Shown: positions 52,869 to 61,918, numbered from the stretch's first letter. The stretch is 64,000 nucleotides of DNA from Lachnoclostridium sp. An181 (GCF_002160325.1 NZ_NFKJ01000004.1:124001-188000); one strand, 5' to 3'. Notes: a model not told the origin generated them from the letters alone. Numbers and translations: made by a program.

Positions 52869-54330
52869 TCATGCAGAAACAGAGGAAATGGAGATAGACA
52901 TTGTCAGTCTGATTCAGAATTTTATTTCTGGGATATTCAGATGGTGGTGGTTGATCGTCCTTTTAGCTTTGATAGGGGGGAGCATTTTCTATCTCCGGGC
53001 ATCAAGGTTTTATACACCGATGTACAGAGCAGAAGCCGTTTTTACCGTGATGACAAGCACACAGTCAAACAGCGAAAACAGCGGCAGTTACAATTTCTAT
53101 TATGACAGCACAACAGCAGGTCAGCTTGCAAAGACGTTTCCTTACATTTTGAGCAGTAATCTTTTAAATGAGGCCATCAAGGAAGATTTGGGAATTTCCT
53201 CCATCAATGGAAGTATCACTGCAAGTGTGGTGCCGGATTCTAACTTGATCACAATGTCTGTGGTCAGCATGAATGCATCGGAGGCAAAGACAATTTTAGA
53301 GTCCGCGATTCGAGTATATCCAAATATATCGCGGTTTGTCATCGGCAATACCAAGTTCAATATGATCGATGTGCCGACAGAGCCAACGGAACCTTTTAAT
53401 AAGCCAAATTATGTGAGAACAACGGTAAAAGGGGCATTCCTTGGCGTGCTGGCAGGCCTTTTGCTTGTTGTATTGTATGCGTTTTTGAAAAGAACCGTAC
53501 AGAAACCAGAGGAACTAAAAAAGGTAAGTAATTTAAAGTGTTTGGCAAAGATTCCGAATGTAAGGCAAAAAGCAAGAAAGAAAAGAATAGAATCGAGGAT
53601 TACGGTTTTTGACAGCCGTGTGGGTGCGGGGTTCCGGGAAAATATCAAGGGCCTCCAGATGAGGGTCAAAAGGGAAATGGAAAGAATTGACGGGAAGGTT
53701 CTGCTTGTGACGAGCACGGTGGCGGAAGAGGGGAAGACAACAGTTGCAGTCAATCTGGCATTTTCCCTTGCAGAGTATGGATATAAGGTGCTTTTGTTGG
53801 ATGGTGATATGAGAAAACAGACGGACTGGAAATACATAGAAGGGGTCAAAGGAAAAGGGCTTTATGAAGTTTTGCGTAAAGAGTGCACTGTGAAAGACGC
53901 TATTTTCCATGATGAAGAAAGTGGGGTATATTTTCTTGGAGGAAAAGAACCTATAAAAGAAGTGACACAGACTCTTAATTCTTCCAATCTGTTGGATGTG
54001 ATGGAAAGTCTGAGAAAAGAGATGGATTATGTGATCATTGATGCACCGCCGTCAGAAATGTTTGAGGATGCGGCCGTGCTGTCGGAATATGCAGATGGTA
54101 TCCTCTATGTGGTGAGGTATGATTTTGTTCAAAGAAGAAGGGTGTTGGATGGCCTTGCGGAGCTGGACGGCGTGCATACAAGACTGCTTGGGTATGTCTT
54201 CAACGGAATTAAAGTAGGCCACAGCGGTTATGGCTATGGATATGGTTATGGCTACGGTTATAATTATGGCTACGGCTATAGGCGTGATGGAGAGTATGGA
54301 GATGAAAAATATGCGAACAGGGAGAAGTAG
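52855..54330 (+). CDS. Wzz-like co-polymerase fused to BY-kinase, second copy
   Basis: 491 residues, same design: Wzz region with segments about 27-47 and 190-212 and the Pro-rich PTEPTEPFNKPN before the second helix. Kinase motifs are STVAEEGKTTVAVNLA, VLLLDGDMRKQ and YVIIDAPPSEM. The tail has nine tyrosines in a Gly-Tyr repeat, then two more, much longer than in the first copy. The divergence between the copies suggests different targets or a hetero-oligomer rather than a recent duplication. Confidence 0.87.
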   Translation: MSELNHAETEEMEIDIVSLIQNFISGIFRWWWLIVLLALIGGSIFYLRASRFYTPMYRAEAVFTVMTSTQSNSENSGSYNFYYDSTTAGQLAKTFPYILSSNLLNEAIKEDLGISSINGSITASVVPDSNLITMSVVSMNASEAKTILESAIRVYPNISRFVIGNTKFNMIDVPTEPTEPFNKPNYVRTTVKGAFLGVLAGLLLVVLYAFLKRTVQKPEELKKVSNLKCLAKIPNVRQKARKKRIESRITVFDSRVGAGFRENIKGLQMRVKREMERIDGKVLLVTSTVAEEGKTTVAVNLAFSLAEYGYKVLLLDGDMRKQTDWKYIEGVKGKGLYEVLRKECTVKDAIFHDEESGVYFLGGKEPIKEVTQTLNSSNLLDVMESLRKEMDYVIIDAPPSEMFEDAAVLSEYADGILYVVRYDFVQRRRVLDGLAELDGVHTRLLGYVFNGIKVGHSGYGYGYGYGYGYNYGYGYRRDGEYGDEKYANREK

Positions 54331-55159
54331 AATACATACGATCATTGGAGTGACAGCGCTGGTTTTGCTGACAGCAGTGTTTGCGGCGGCTGTATGGAAA
54401 AACCGGACTGCGCACACTTCTGGGGGAAAACGAACGGCTTTTGAGGGACCGGTATTAAAAATGGAGACTGACGAACTTGTGTATGATGGAAGAGGAGAAC
54501 TCAATCTTATGCAGGGGGTTCGTGCAGTTTCTCAAGACGGAGAGGATCTGACTGATAAAGTGACAGCAGTGCTGACAGGTGATGGAAATGAGACAAACAA
54601 AATTATAAGATATACTGTATTTGATAAAAATGGAAAAGAGACAACCAGAAGAAGAGATTTAAAATTAGTTGGATACAGCGGACCGTCTATTCAGGTGAAT
54701 GACCATTTAAACCTCAAAGCAGAAAATATGACTAATCTGACCGCATTCCTCAAAGAGTCTGGACTTCTCCGGGGAGAGGATGGATTTGGCAAGGATACGA
54801 CAGAGGAAATTACCTGGATGAGAGAAAAAGCAGCTCAAGGAAAATATAAGATTACGTTTTACTACACGAATGCATATCAAGACAGTGTAGAAAAGACTGT
54901 GGATGCAGATGTGGAAGGAACTTTGGAGGATTTGACGGTAACATTGAAGGCAGACAATATCCAATTGGCGGTTGGCTCGGAGTTTATTGCAGAGGATTAT
55001 ATTGAAATAATCTCCGATCCTTCCGGGTCGGGGAGCCGCGTGAGCGTGACGAGCAGTGTGGACACTTTGCACGCGGGAAATTATGAAGTGCGATATACTG
55101 TTGTTTCGACTGATAATACCCAGAAGGTTTCACAGGTTTTAAAGGTTACAGTAAAGTAA
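54302..55159 (+). CDS. membrane-anchored Ig-like protein, second copy
   Basis: 285 residues. A single N-terminal membrane segment (IIGVTALVLLTAVFAAAVW) and an external beta-rich part with GEDLTDKVTAVLTGDGNETN and YTVFDKNGKETTRRRDLKLV, the same Ig-like unit as in 50629-51429, ending in a second unit (VTLKADNIQLAVGSEFIAED). ATG 54302 was chosen because GGAGAG lies 7 bases before it; the frame is open further upstream inside the BY-kinase gene, which it overlaps by 29 bases. Confidence 0.65.
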   Translation: MKNMRTGRSRIHTIIGVTALVLLTAVFAAAVWKNRTAHTSGGKRTAFEGPVLKMETDELVYDGRGELNLMQGVRAVSQDGEDLTDKVTAVLTGDGNETNKIIRYTVFDKNGKETTRRRDLKLVGYSGPSIQVNDHLNLKAENMTNLTAFLKESGLLRGEDGFGKDTTEEITWMREKAAQGKYKITFYYTNAYQDSVEKTVDADVEGTLEDLTVTLKADNIQLAVGSEFIAEDYIEIISDPSGSGSRVSVTSSVDTLHAGNYEVRYTVVSTDNTQKVSQVLKVTVK

Positions 55160-55175
55160 AAGGCGGGATACAAAA

Positions 55176-55937
55176 ATGGTTGATTTACATGTACATATTC
55201 TGCCTGAACTGGATGATGGTGCAAAGGACTGGGAGGATGCGCTTGATATGGCCGATATGGCAAGTTCCTCGGGAGTACGGACACTGGTTGCCCTTTCTCA
55301 TGCCAATCTTCCCGGCCAGAACAGTGCCGAGTTTTTAAAAAAATATTGGGAGCAATTTTATAACCTTGAAAATCTGCTAAAAAAAGAAGGAAGTTCTCTT
55401 GAAATAGTTCCGGGCATGGAGCTGATGTCTGATGGACGTCTTCCAGGGCTTTTGAAGGAAGAGAAGTTTCTTACTTTAAATGGGACAAAATATGCACTTA
55501 TTGAATTTGATTTTGAGGTTTCTGCCTCTCAGATATATGAAGATGTGGATGGAATGTTGAATGCAGGATATATCCCGGTGCTTGCCCATCCGGAGCGTTA
55601 TCGGTGCGTATCAAGGCAAATTGGGCATGTCTTTGAATGGCAGCAAATGGGAGCTGTGATACAAGTGAATAAGGGCAGTATACTGGGGAGATTTAGCGAA
55701 AGGATAAGAAGGAATGCGGACCTTATTTTAAAACATAGAATTGCATCTGTTGTGGCGTCTGATGCTCACAGTTCAGAATATCGGACAACAGAAATGAACG
55801 AAGTGGCAGAGATTTTGGAAACTTACTACGGAAGTGCAAGTGTGGAAATTTTATTAAAGGAAAATCCGTGGAGGATTCTTTGTGGAGAAGAAATTCTTGA
55901 TAGCATGCCAATTTCATTTGAGCAAACACTGACATGA
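55176..55937 (+). CDS. CpsB/YwqE-type tyrosine-protein phosphatase
   Basis: 253 residues of the PHP fold. VDLHVHILPELDDGAKD supplies the metal-binding His pair, GMELMSD, VLAHPERYRCV and VASDAHSS the other sites. It should dephosphorylate the BY-kinases upstream, acting in the cytoplasm. It closes the cluster. Confidence 0.92.
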   Translation: MVDLHVHILPELDDGAKDWEDALDMADMASSSGVRTLVALSHANLPGQNSAEFLKKYWEQFYNLENLLKKEGSSLEIVPGMELMSDGRLPGLLKEEKFLTLNGTKYALIEFDFEVSASQIYEDVDGMLNAGYIPVLAHPERYRCVSRQIGHVFEWQQMGAVIQVNKGSILGRFSERIRRNADLILKHRIASVVASDAHSSEYRTTEMNEVAEILETYYGSASVEILLKENPWRILCGEEILDSMPISFEQTLT

Positions 55938-55974
55938 TAGTATAATAACCACATACAAAGAAACGAGGTGCGCT

Positions 55975-56970
55975 ATGACAGTCAAAGAAAAAGTCCTGAC
56001 TTTTTTGCTTGGGGCAGAAGACAAATCAATCTCCGGGGAGGAAATCGCAAAGGCGCTGGATGTCACTAGAAGCGCTGTGTGGAAGGCGATTCACAGTCTG
56101 CAAAAAGACGGCTACCAGATTGAAGGTGTGAGAAACAAAGGCTACCGTCTCCTTGCGGACAGTGACAAGCTTTCAGCTGCTGCCATCCAAAGCAATCTTA
56201 AAGAGGAAAAGACCAAATTTGTGATTCAGATATACGAAGAACTGCCGTCCACGAACCAGAAATTAAAGGAGTTGGCGGACAAAGGAGCAAAGGAGGGGAC
56301 GGTTGTTTTAGCTGAATGTCAGAAAGAGGGAAGAGGTCAGAGGGGCAGAGTGTTTTATTCCCCGCCTAAAACCGGACTTTATATGAGTATCCTGCTGCGG
56401 CCGTCTATGGAACAGACAAAAGCCATGCTGTTCACCGCAGCTGCCGCGGCTGCGGCTGCGCTTTCCATAGAGGAGGTTGTGGGAGTGAAGACCCAGATCA
56501 AATGGGTCAATGACATTTTCATAGACGGGAAAAAAGTGTGCGGGATTCTGACCGAAGGCTCAATGTCTATGGAGAGTGGTGAGATGGACTGCCTTGTGGT
56601 GGGGATAGGCATCAATGTCTACCGGCCAAAAGAAGAGTTTCCGGGGAAACTAAAGAACACAGCGTCTGCTATCTGCAAGGAGACTGGGAAAAATGTAAGA
56701 AACATTCTGGCTGCAAAATTGCTGGAGCGGTTTTGGAGATATTATCAAAATCTGGATGAAAAGAAATTTTATCAAGATTACAGGGAACGGCTTGTTGGTC
56801 TTGGAAAAGAAATCCTGATCTGTAAAAAAGACAGGCAAGTGAAGGCAAAAGCAGTGGATCTGGATGACACATGCGGGCTTGTAGTGGAAAGAGAGGACGG
56901 AATAAAAGAAACTTTGCGAGGAGGAGAAGTCCGTATCCTGCAAGGTGGAGATAAGGAGGAAAATCCGTGA
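55975..56970 (+). CDS. birA: bifunctional biotin ligase/repressor BirA
   Basis: 331 residues. The N-terminal winged helix (ISGEEIAKALDVTRSAVWKA, IHSLQKDGYQIEG) is followed by the ligase core (QKEGRGQRGRVFYSPP, QIKWVNDIF, GILTEGS) and C-terminal SH3-like cap. It adds biotin to carboxylases and represses biotin genes. A GTGA overlap couples it to the acetyltransferase. This is the second ligase in the window; the one at 36207 lacks the DNA-binding domain. Confidence 0.93.
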   Translation: MTVKEKVLTFLLGAEDKSISGEEIAKALDVTRSAVWKAIHSLQKDGYQIEGVRNKGYRLLADSDKLSAAAIQSNLKEEKTKFVIQIYEELPSTNQKLKELADKGAKEGTVVLAECQKEGRGQRGRVFYSPPKTGLYMSILLRPSMEQTKAMLFTAAAAAAAALSIEEVVGVKTQIKWVNDIFIDGKKVCGILTEGSMSMESGEMDCLVVGIGINVYRPKEEFPGKLKNTASAICKETGKNVRNILAAKLLERFWRYYQNLDEKKFYQDYRERLVGLGKEILICKKDRQVKAKAVDLDDTCGLVVEREDGIKETLRGGEVRILQGGDKEENP

Positions 56971-57536
56971 GGTTAAGACTTGTTAAAGAAGAAGATACGA
57001 AAGCAATCCTGGATATTTACGCACAATATATTGACACAGCCATTAGTTTTGAGTATGTGCTGCCGGATGAGGAAAGTTTCAGGAAACGGATCAAGGGGAT
57101 CGCTAAGGAGTATCCGTATCTTGTGTGCGAAACGGATGAGGGGATCGCAGGATATGCCTATGCGCACCGGCAGATGGAGCGCGAGGCTTACCAGTGGAAT
57201 GCAGAACTTTCAATTTATCTTTCAAAAGATGCCACATCCAAAGGGTACGGAAAAAAGCTTTATACTTCTTTGATGGATATTTTAAAACTGCAGGGTGTGA
57301 AGACTGTCTACGGGCTTGTCACTGTGCCGAATGAAAAAAGCGAAGCTTTGCATGAGTCGCTTGGCTTTGAGAAAGTTGGGGTGTGTAAAAACACAGGGTA
57401 CAAAAGCGGGGCGTGGAGAGACGTGACATGGTTTGAAAAACAGATCGCACCATATGAAAGTGAGCCAAAACCGATTTTTTCTGTATGGGAAATTCCCCAG
57501 GAAAAGATAGCGGAAATTTTGCGAAAGAACAGCTGA
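56967..57536 (+). CDS. GNAT N-acetyltransferase, phosphinothricin-acetyltransferase-like
   Basis: 189 residues, GTG start inside the birA stop. LRLVKEEDTKAILDIYAQYI is the family start, AELSIYLSKDATSKGYGKKL the acetyl-CoA motif, and SLGFEKVGVCKNTGYKSGAW the conserved end found in Pat/Bar-type enzymes. The C-terminal tail after about 165 is additional. Substrate unknown. Confidence 0.85.
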   Translation: MRLRLVKEEDTKAILDIYAQYIDTAISFEYVLPDEESFRKRIKGIAKEYPYLVCETDEGIAGYAYAHRQMEREAYQWNAELSIYLSKDATSKGYGKKLYTSLMDILKLQGVKTVYGLVTVPNEKSEALHESLGFEKVGVCKNTGYKSGAWRDVTWFEKQIAPYESEPKPIFSVWEIPQEKIAEILRKNS

Positions 57537-57566
57537 TTTGAAAGAGCAGCTGTCTTTCTTTTTTTT
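57523..57566 (+). terminator. rho-independent terminator
   Basis: GAAAGAACAGCTG (57523-57535) pairs with CAGCTGTCTTTC (57547-57558) with one bulged A, followed by eight T residues. The first arm covers the last codons of the acetyltransferase. Confidence 0.75.
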
Positions 57567-57629
57567 ATGCAATCGTTTATAATAAAAAATTGGAATACGT
57601 GATTTTTAGAAGAAGAGGAGTGATTTGTA

Positions 57630-58754
57630 ATGGAAAAATCAAAGGTTTACTATTCGGACCTGCGCGCGCGTCCGGGGACGAATCTTCCAAAAAAACTGCA
57701 GAAACTGATCAAGGCGGCAGGGATTGGAAATATTGATTTTGAAAAAAAGATGGCAGCCATTAAGATACATTTCGGGGAACCGGGCAACTTGTCTTTCCTT
57801 CGTCCAAACTATGCAAAGGCAGTGGCGGATGTGGTGAAAGAGCTGGGAGGACGGCCATTTCTTACGGACTGTAATACCTTGTATGTGGGGAGAAGAAAAG
57901 ATGCTCTGGAACATTTGAGCGCTGCCTATGAAAACGGATTCAACATTCTCTCCACAGGTTGCCACATCATCATTGGTGATGGACTGAAGGGAACCGATGA
58001 GGTATCTGTTCCGGTGGAAGGCGGAGAGCTTGTAAAAGAGGCAAAAATTGGCCGGGCAGTGATGGATGCGGATGTGTTTATCAGCCTGAGTCATTTTAAA
58101 GGGCATGAGGCAACCGGGTTTGGCGGATGCCTGAAAAATATCGGAATGGGCTGCGGCAGCCGTGCAGGTAAGATGGAGCAGCACAATAGCGGAAAGCCGA
58201 CCGTGGACCAGAAAAAGTGTGTGGGCTGCGGATGTTGTGCAAGAAATTGTGCTCACAGTGCGATTTCCTTTACAGACAAAAAAGCGAGCATTGACCACAG
58301 TAAATGTGTGGGCTGCGGACGCTGTCTTGGCGCATGCAATTTTGATGCAGTTTACAATACAAATGAGAGTGCAGTCAAAGAGCTGGATATGAAGATTGCA
58401 GAGTACACAAAAGCAGTTGTGGACGGACGGCCTTGTTTCCACATCAACCTTGTCATTGACGTGTCTCCGTACTGTGACTGCCATGCAGAAAATGATCTTC
58501 CGATCCTTCCGGATGTGGGGATGTTTGCAAGTTTTGACCCAGTTGCGCTTGACCAGGCATGTGCGGATGCATGCAATGCACAACAGCCGATTCCTGGAAG
58601 CCTTTTGGATGAACGGATGCATGCACATGGTTTCTGCGATCACCATGATCACTTTACAAATACCACACCGGAGAGCGAGTGGAAAGTCTGTCTTGAGCAT
58701 GCGGAAAAACTTGGGCTTGGAAGCAGAGAATACGAATTGATCGAAATAAAATAG
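57630..58754 (+). CDS. DUF362 domain 4Fe-4S protein
   Basis: 374 residues. The DUF362 part (MAAIKIHFGEPGNLSFLRPN, FLTDCNTLYVGRRKDALEH, SLSHFKGHEATGFGG) surrounds two ferredoxin motifs CVGCGCCARNCAHSAI and CVGCGRCLGACNFDAV. It is probably a cytoplasmic electron carrier or Fe-S scaffold; the reaction is not known. AAGAAGAGGAG precedes the ATG. Confidence 0.9.
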   Translation: MEKSKVYYSDLRARPGTNLPKKLQKLIKAAGIGNIDFEKKMAAIKIHFGEPGNLSFLRPNYAKAVADVVKELGGRPFLTDCNTLYVGRRKDALEHLSAAYENGFNILSTGCHIIIGDGLKGTDEVSVPVEGGELVKEAKIGRAVMDADVFISLSHFKGHEATGFGGCLKNIGMGCGSRAGKMEQHNSGKPTVDQKKCVGCGCCARNCAHSAISFTDKKASIDHSKCVGCGRCLGACNFDAVYNTNESAVKELDMKIAEYTKAVVDGRPCFHINLVIDVSPYCDCHAENDLPILPDVGMFASFDPVALDQACADACNAQQPIPGSLLDERMHAHGFCDHHDHFTNTTPESEWKVCLEHAEKLGLGSREYELIEIK

Positions 58755-58766
58755 AGGGAGAAAAAC

Positions 58767-59291
58767 ATGAAGATATCGACAAAAAAACTGGTGATCTGTG
58801 CCCTGTTCCTTGTACTAGGAATTGTTTTTCCTACTATTTTCCATATGGCAGGACTTGGCTCCGCTTTTCTGCCGATGCATATTCCGGTGTTTATCTGTGC
58901 CTTTTTGTGTGGGCCTATGCTCGGTGCCGTTGTTGCAGTCTGCACCGTATTTTTGAGTTCTATGCTGACCGGAATGCCGATGCTTTTTCCGGTGGGTGTG
59001 GCTATGATGATCGAGCTTGCAGTTTATGCCATAGCGGCAGGCGCATTGGGCAGTGGAAAGACAAATTCCATTCCAAGGCTTTATGGAGCGTTGATTGTGG
59101 CGGTCGTGCTTGGGCGGATTGCAAACGGACTTGCCAATGTGGTTTTGCTTGGAACTACAGGAGCATCCTACTCAGCCGCAGCTTTTGTAAGCGGAACATT
59201 GATCACCACAATTCCGGGAACCATTCTTATTTTTGTCTTTGTGCCGGGACTTACAAAACTGATTTCAAAATTGGTGAAACTGCATGAATGA
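58767..59291 (+). CDS. ECF transporter S component
   Basis: 174 residues, about six membrane segments. KISTKKLVICALFLVLGIVF is the usual start of substrate-binding subunits of energy-coupling factor vitamin transporters; an Ala/Gly-rich motif in segment 1-2 (PMHIPVFICAFLCGPMLGAV) resembles the BioY/FolT/ThiW group. The energizing ATPases are not in the window. Substrate unknown. It overlaps the next gene by 8 bases. Confidence 0.8.
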   Translation: MKISTKKLVICALFLVLGIVFPTIFHMAGLGSAFLPMHIPVFICAFLCGPMLGAVVAVCTVFLSSMLTGMPMLFPVGVAMMIELAVYAIAAGALGSGKTNSIPRLYGALIVAVVLGRIANGLANVVLLGTTGASYSAAAFVSGTLITTIPGTILIFVFVPGLTKLISKLVKLHE

Positions 59292-59766
59292 TGTAATTAT
59301 TTTGTGCGGAAAAACTGCGGCCGGAAAAACAACTTACGCAAAGAGGCTGCAGAAGGAGAAACGTGCGGTCATCCTTTCAGTGGATGAAGTGATGCTGAAA
59401 GTATCCGATCAATGCGAGGGAAGGAAGGCGCACCTGGAACTTGCGCGCCGGGTAAATGAGTATTTGATGGAGTTTTCCCTTTCCCTTATCCGACAGGGGA
59501 TTGTGTGCGTGTTTGATTACGGATACTGGACAAAGGAAGAGAGGCGGAGGATCTGTACATTTTTTAAAGAAAGGCAAATCCCTTATACGCTCATCTGCAT
59601 GGAGGCGGATGAGCGTACACGACTTGAGCGTCTTGCGGTGCGCAATGAGACAAACGCAATGAAAGAGGGGCGTCAGTACATTATCACGGAAGAGATGCTG
59701 AGACGTTTTGACGGCTGGTTTGAGCCTGTGGAAGCTGACGAGGATGCTGTTTTTCTATTTTCTTAA
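59284..59766 (+). CDS. P-loop kinase-like ATPase
   Basis: 160 residues. Walker A is CGKTAAGKTTYAKRL at the N-terminus, with DEVMLK and FDYGYWTKEERRRI as in small-molecule kinases and zeta-like P-loop proteins. It overlaps the ECF S gene by 8 bases, so a salvage kinase acting on the imported vitamin is an attractive but unproven idea. Its 3' end overlaps the convergent MATE gene by 83 bases. Confidence 0.75.
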   Translation: MNDVIILCGKTAAGKTTYAKRLQKEKRAVILSVDEVMLKVSDQCEGRKAHLELARRVNEYLMEFSLSLIRQGIVCVFDYGYWTKEERRRICTFFKERQIPYTLICMEADERTRLERLAVRNETNAMKEGRQYIITEEMLRRFDGWFEPVEADEDAVFLFS

Positions 59767-61075
59767 GATAGAAGAAAATGACTGCCAGCATCAGAATGGA
59801 AGAAAACGGGGAGACCAGTCCATAATAAAAAAGAGAGTGAACCTGATGGCTGGACAAAACATACATCAGTGGCATGCGCACAAGCAGTGCACCCAGGCAG
59901 CAGTTTGTCATGGTAAATATTGTTTTTTCCCTTCCGTTTAAATAGCCGTTGAGGCAGAAAAGGAAGGACACAGCAAGGTAATCAAAGCTGCACGCGCGGA
60001 AGAAAGGCACACCTGCGCGGATGACCTTTGCGTTTCCGGAAAAAAGGGAGATCATGCTCTCCGGAGAAAGCTGTGCCCAGAGAAAGAACAGGAGCGAGCA
60101 GAGGAATGCGGCAAAAGTTCCGTATTTGACAAATGAAACTGCCCGCTCTTTTTTATTAGCTCCCATATTCTGAGAAGTAAGTGCAGCCAGAGCATTTGCG
60201 ATAGAGGTTGCCGGCAGCATGGCAAAGACATCATACTTTGCGGCAATGCCCACTGCAGAGGAGGTGTAGATGCCAAAGCTGTTGGTGATGGAATTTAAAT
60301 ATAAAAATGAGATGCGCACAATACATTCCTGGAAGGAAACAGGTATGCCGATGAGAATCATCTCTTTTAAAATCTGTTTGTCAATCCGAAGCGTCTGCAG
60401 GGAAAAACGAAAGATGAAGTTTTTTCGGTTCAGATAAAAAATGGCACAGAACATGCTGATCCCCTGGGAGGCGATGGTTGCAATGGCTGTTCCGGCAACA
60501 CCCATGTGCAGAACTGCTACTGTAAAAAAATCGCCGACAACATTGCAGACACAGGCAATGGATACGAAGATGAGGGGACTTACGGAATCCCCGTATCCGC
60601 GCAGGATGGCGCTTAGAGCATTGTACTCGCATATAAAAAATATACCAAGACAGCAGATGAAGACATATTCATGAGCTCCGGAAAAAGCGTCCGCGGGTGT
60701 CTTTAAAAGGCTTAGGATATTTGAAATATTCATAGTCAGCACTACAGTGAGAATGACGGAAAAGATCCCAAAAGAACAGATTGTTGTTGCTATGGATTTT
60801 TCCACTTTGTCCTTTTGCCCCATGCCCTGATATTTGCCTACAAGAATGGTTCCGGAGAGGGTAAGACCGGAGATCAGGCTTGTGATGATCTGCGTGACGG
60901 ATGTACCTGTGGATACTGCAGCCACGCTGCTGGCATCGCAGAATCTTCCGATCACAAAAAGGTCAACTGCTCCGTACAAAGCCTGCAGAAGATTCGCGAG
61001 GAGAAAAGGTACAGAAAAACGAATGAGTACCTTTGCAATATTTCCTTCAGTCAAAGAAAGTGAATTTTGTTTCAT
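59684..61075 (-). CDS. MATE family efflux transporter
   Basis: 463 residues, 12 membrane segments. Two MATE halves begin FSVPFLLANLLQALYGAVDL and IGIPVSFQECIVRISFLYLN. Na+ or H+ driven export of drugs or metabolites. Its C-terminal tail of about 28 residues lies in the region overlapped by the P-loop kinase gene; an earlier stop would leave a normal MATE, so the overlap is only tail. The gene diverges from a Crp/Fnr regulator. Confidence 0.92.
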   Translation of the reverse strand: MKQNSLSLTEGNIAKVLIRFSVPFLLANLLQALYGAVDLFVIGRFCDASSVAAVSTGTSVTQIITSLISGLTLSGTILVGKYQGMGQKDKVEKSIATTICSFGIFSVILTVVLTMNISNILSLLKTPADAFSGAHEYVFICCLGIFFICEYNALSAILRGYGDSVSPLIFVSIACVCNVVGDFFTVAVLHMGVAGTAIATIASQGISMFCAIFYLNRKNFIFRFSLQTLRIDKQILKEMILIGIPVSFQECIVRISFLYLNSITNSFGIYTSSAVGIAAKYDVFAMLPATSIANALAALTSQNMGANKKERAVSFVKYGTFAAFLCSLLFFLWAQLSPESMISLFSGNAKVIRAGVPFFRACSFDYLAVSFLFCLNGYLNGREKTIFTMTNCCLGALLVRMPLMYVLSSHQVHSLFYYGLVSPFSSILMLAVIFFYLKKIEKQHPRQLPQAQTSRQNVSASLP

Positions 61076-61134
61076 AAGTGTGATCCTCCTGTTGTTGAAT
61101 ATATATACTATACCTGTACTTTCAGAAGGATACC

Positions 61135-61177
61135 GTAGCCTGGGCTACAGAAAATCTATTTTATTGGCGTGTATAAT
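61135..61177. promoter_or_regulatory. operator dyad and promoter between MATE and Crp/Fnr
   Basis: GTAGCC-tg-GGCTAC (61135-61148) is a perfect 6-bp dyad. TATAAT at 61172-61177 serves the Crp/Fnr gene, and TATAGT on the minus strand (61113-61108) would serve MATE with the dyad at its -35. Binding by the Crp/Fnr protein is inferred. Confidence 0.5.
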
Positions 61178-61205
61178 AGGAGCGATGATATGAGGAGGGA
61201 AGAAC

Positions 61206-61877
61206 ATGGAGCAGATAAAGATACCGGAACAGCTGTATCCATATTTTGAGAAGGCCGGGTATTCCCTGAAGTATGAACCAGGGCAGACAATCTATATGCA
61301 GGGGGATGTGGCCCAGTCTTTATATTTTATAAAAGAAGGCAGAGTGAGAGCGTTCTGCACGACCAAGTCGGGAAGAGAAATGACGTTTGAAATTGTGGGA
61401 AGAGGGAAAATTATCGGAGAGACTTCCTTTTTAAGCCATGGAATTTATCCGGTGTGTGTAGAGGCAGTAAATCAGGTGGAACTTTTAGTGTGTAATCTGA
61501 ATCAATTGTATGATTTTATGGAGGAGTCAAAAGATTTAATGAAGGTGATGATGCAACTGCTTTCCAGGACATGCAACCATCTTGTTGAACAGCTTAGAAG
61601 AGTGACTCTCTATGACCGCTATCAGAAAATCGCAAGTTTTCTCCTCTATGAGACAGAGATGCCGGATTCGGATAAGGGCGTCACAAAAGATTCAATTCCC
61701 TACACACAGGAAGAGCTTGCCATGATTCTTGGGATGAACCGTGTGACAGTGTCAAGAGTACTCGGCGAGTGGAAAAAGGGTGGAATTATTTCCTCTTCTT
61801 ATAAAAAAATCAGGATTCAAGACCGGAACTATTTAAAAGAGCTTTTAAAGCCTTCCGCAGGTTCGGTTGATTCCTGA
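61206..61877 (+). CDS. Crp/Fnr family transcriptional regulator
   Basis: 223 residues. Cyclic-nucleotide-like beta barrel (YEPGQTIYMQGDVAQSLYFI, GKIIGETSFL) and C-terminal helix-turn-helix (YTQEELAMILGMNRVTVSRV). There is no N-terminal cysteine cluster of FNR type; cysteines are scattered. It probably regulates the divergent MATE gene and itself. GAGGAGGGAAG precedes the ATG. Confidence 0.9.
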   Translation: MEQIKIPEQLYPYFEKAGYSLKYEPGQTIYMQGDVAQSLYFIKEGRVRAFCTTKSGREMTFEIVGRGKIIGETSFLSHGIYPVCVEAVNQVELLVCNLNQLYDFMEESKDLMKVMMQLLSRTCNHLVEQLRRVTLYDRYQKIASFLLYETEMPDSDKGVTKDSIPYTQEELAMILGMNRVTVSRVLGEWKKGGIISSSYKKIRIQDRNYLKELLKPSAGSVDS

Positions 61878-61918
61878 TGGATGATAAATAAAGGGTGCCC
61901 AAGGCATCCTTTCTTTAT

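Noticed and set aside
54230-54301. Longer start of the second Ig-like protein
   Set aside because: The extension is a Met-rich shadow of the Gly-Tyr repeat of the kinase; the ribosome site favours ATG 54302.
57639-58700. Minus-strand frame of 353 codons
   Set aside because: It is the mirror of the DUF362 ferredoxin gene, with Cys and His enrichment typical of a shadow frame; the plus-strand protein has clear motifs.
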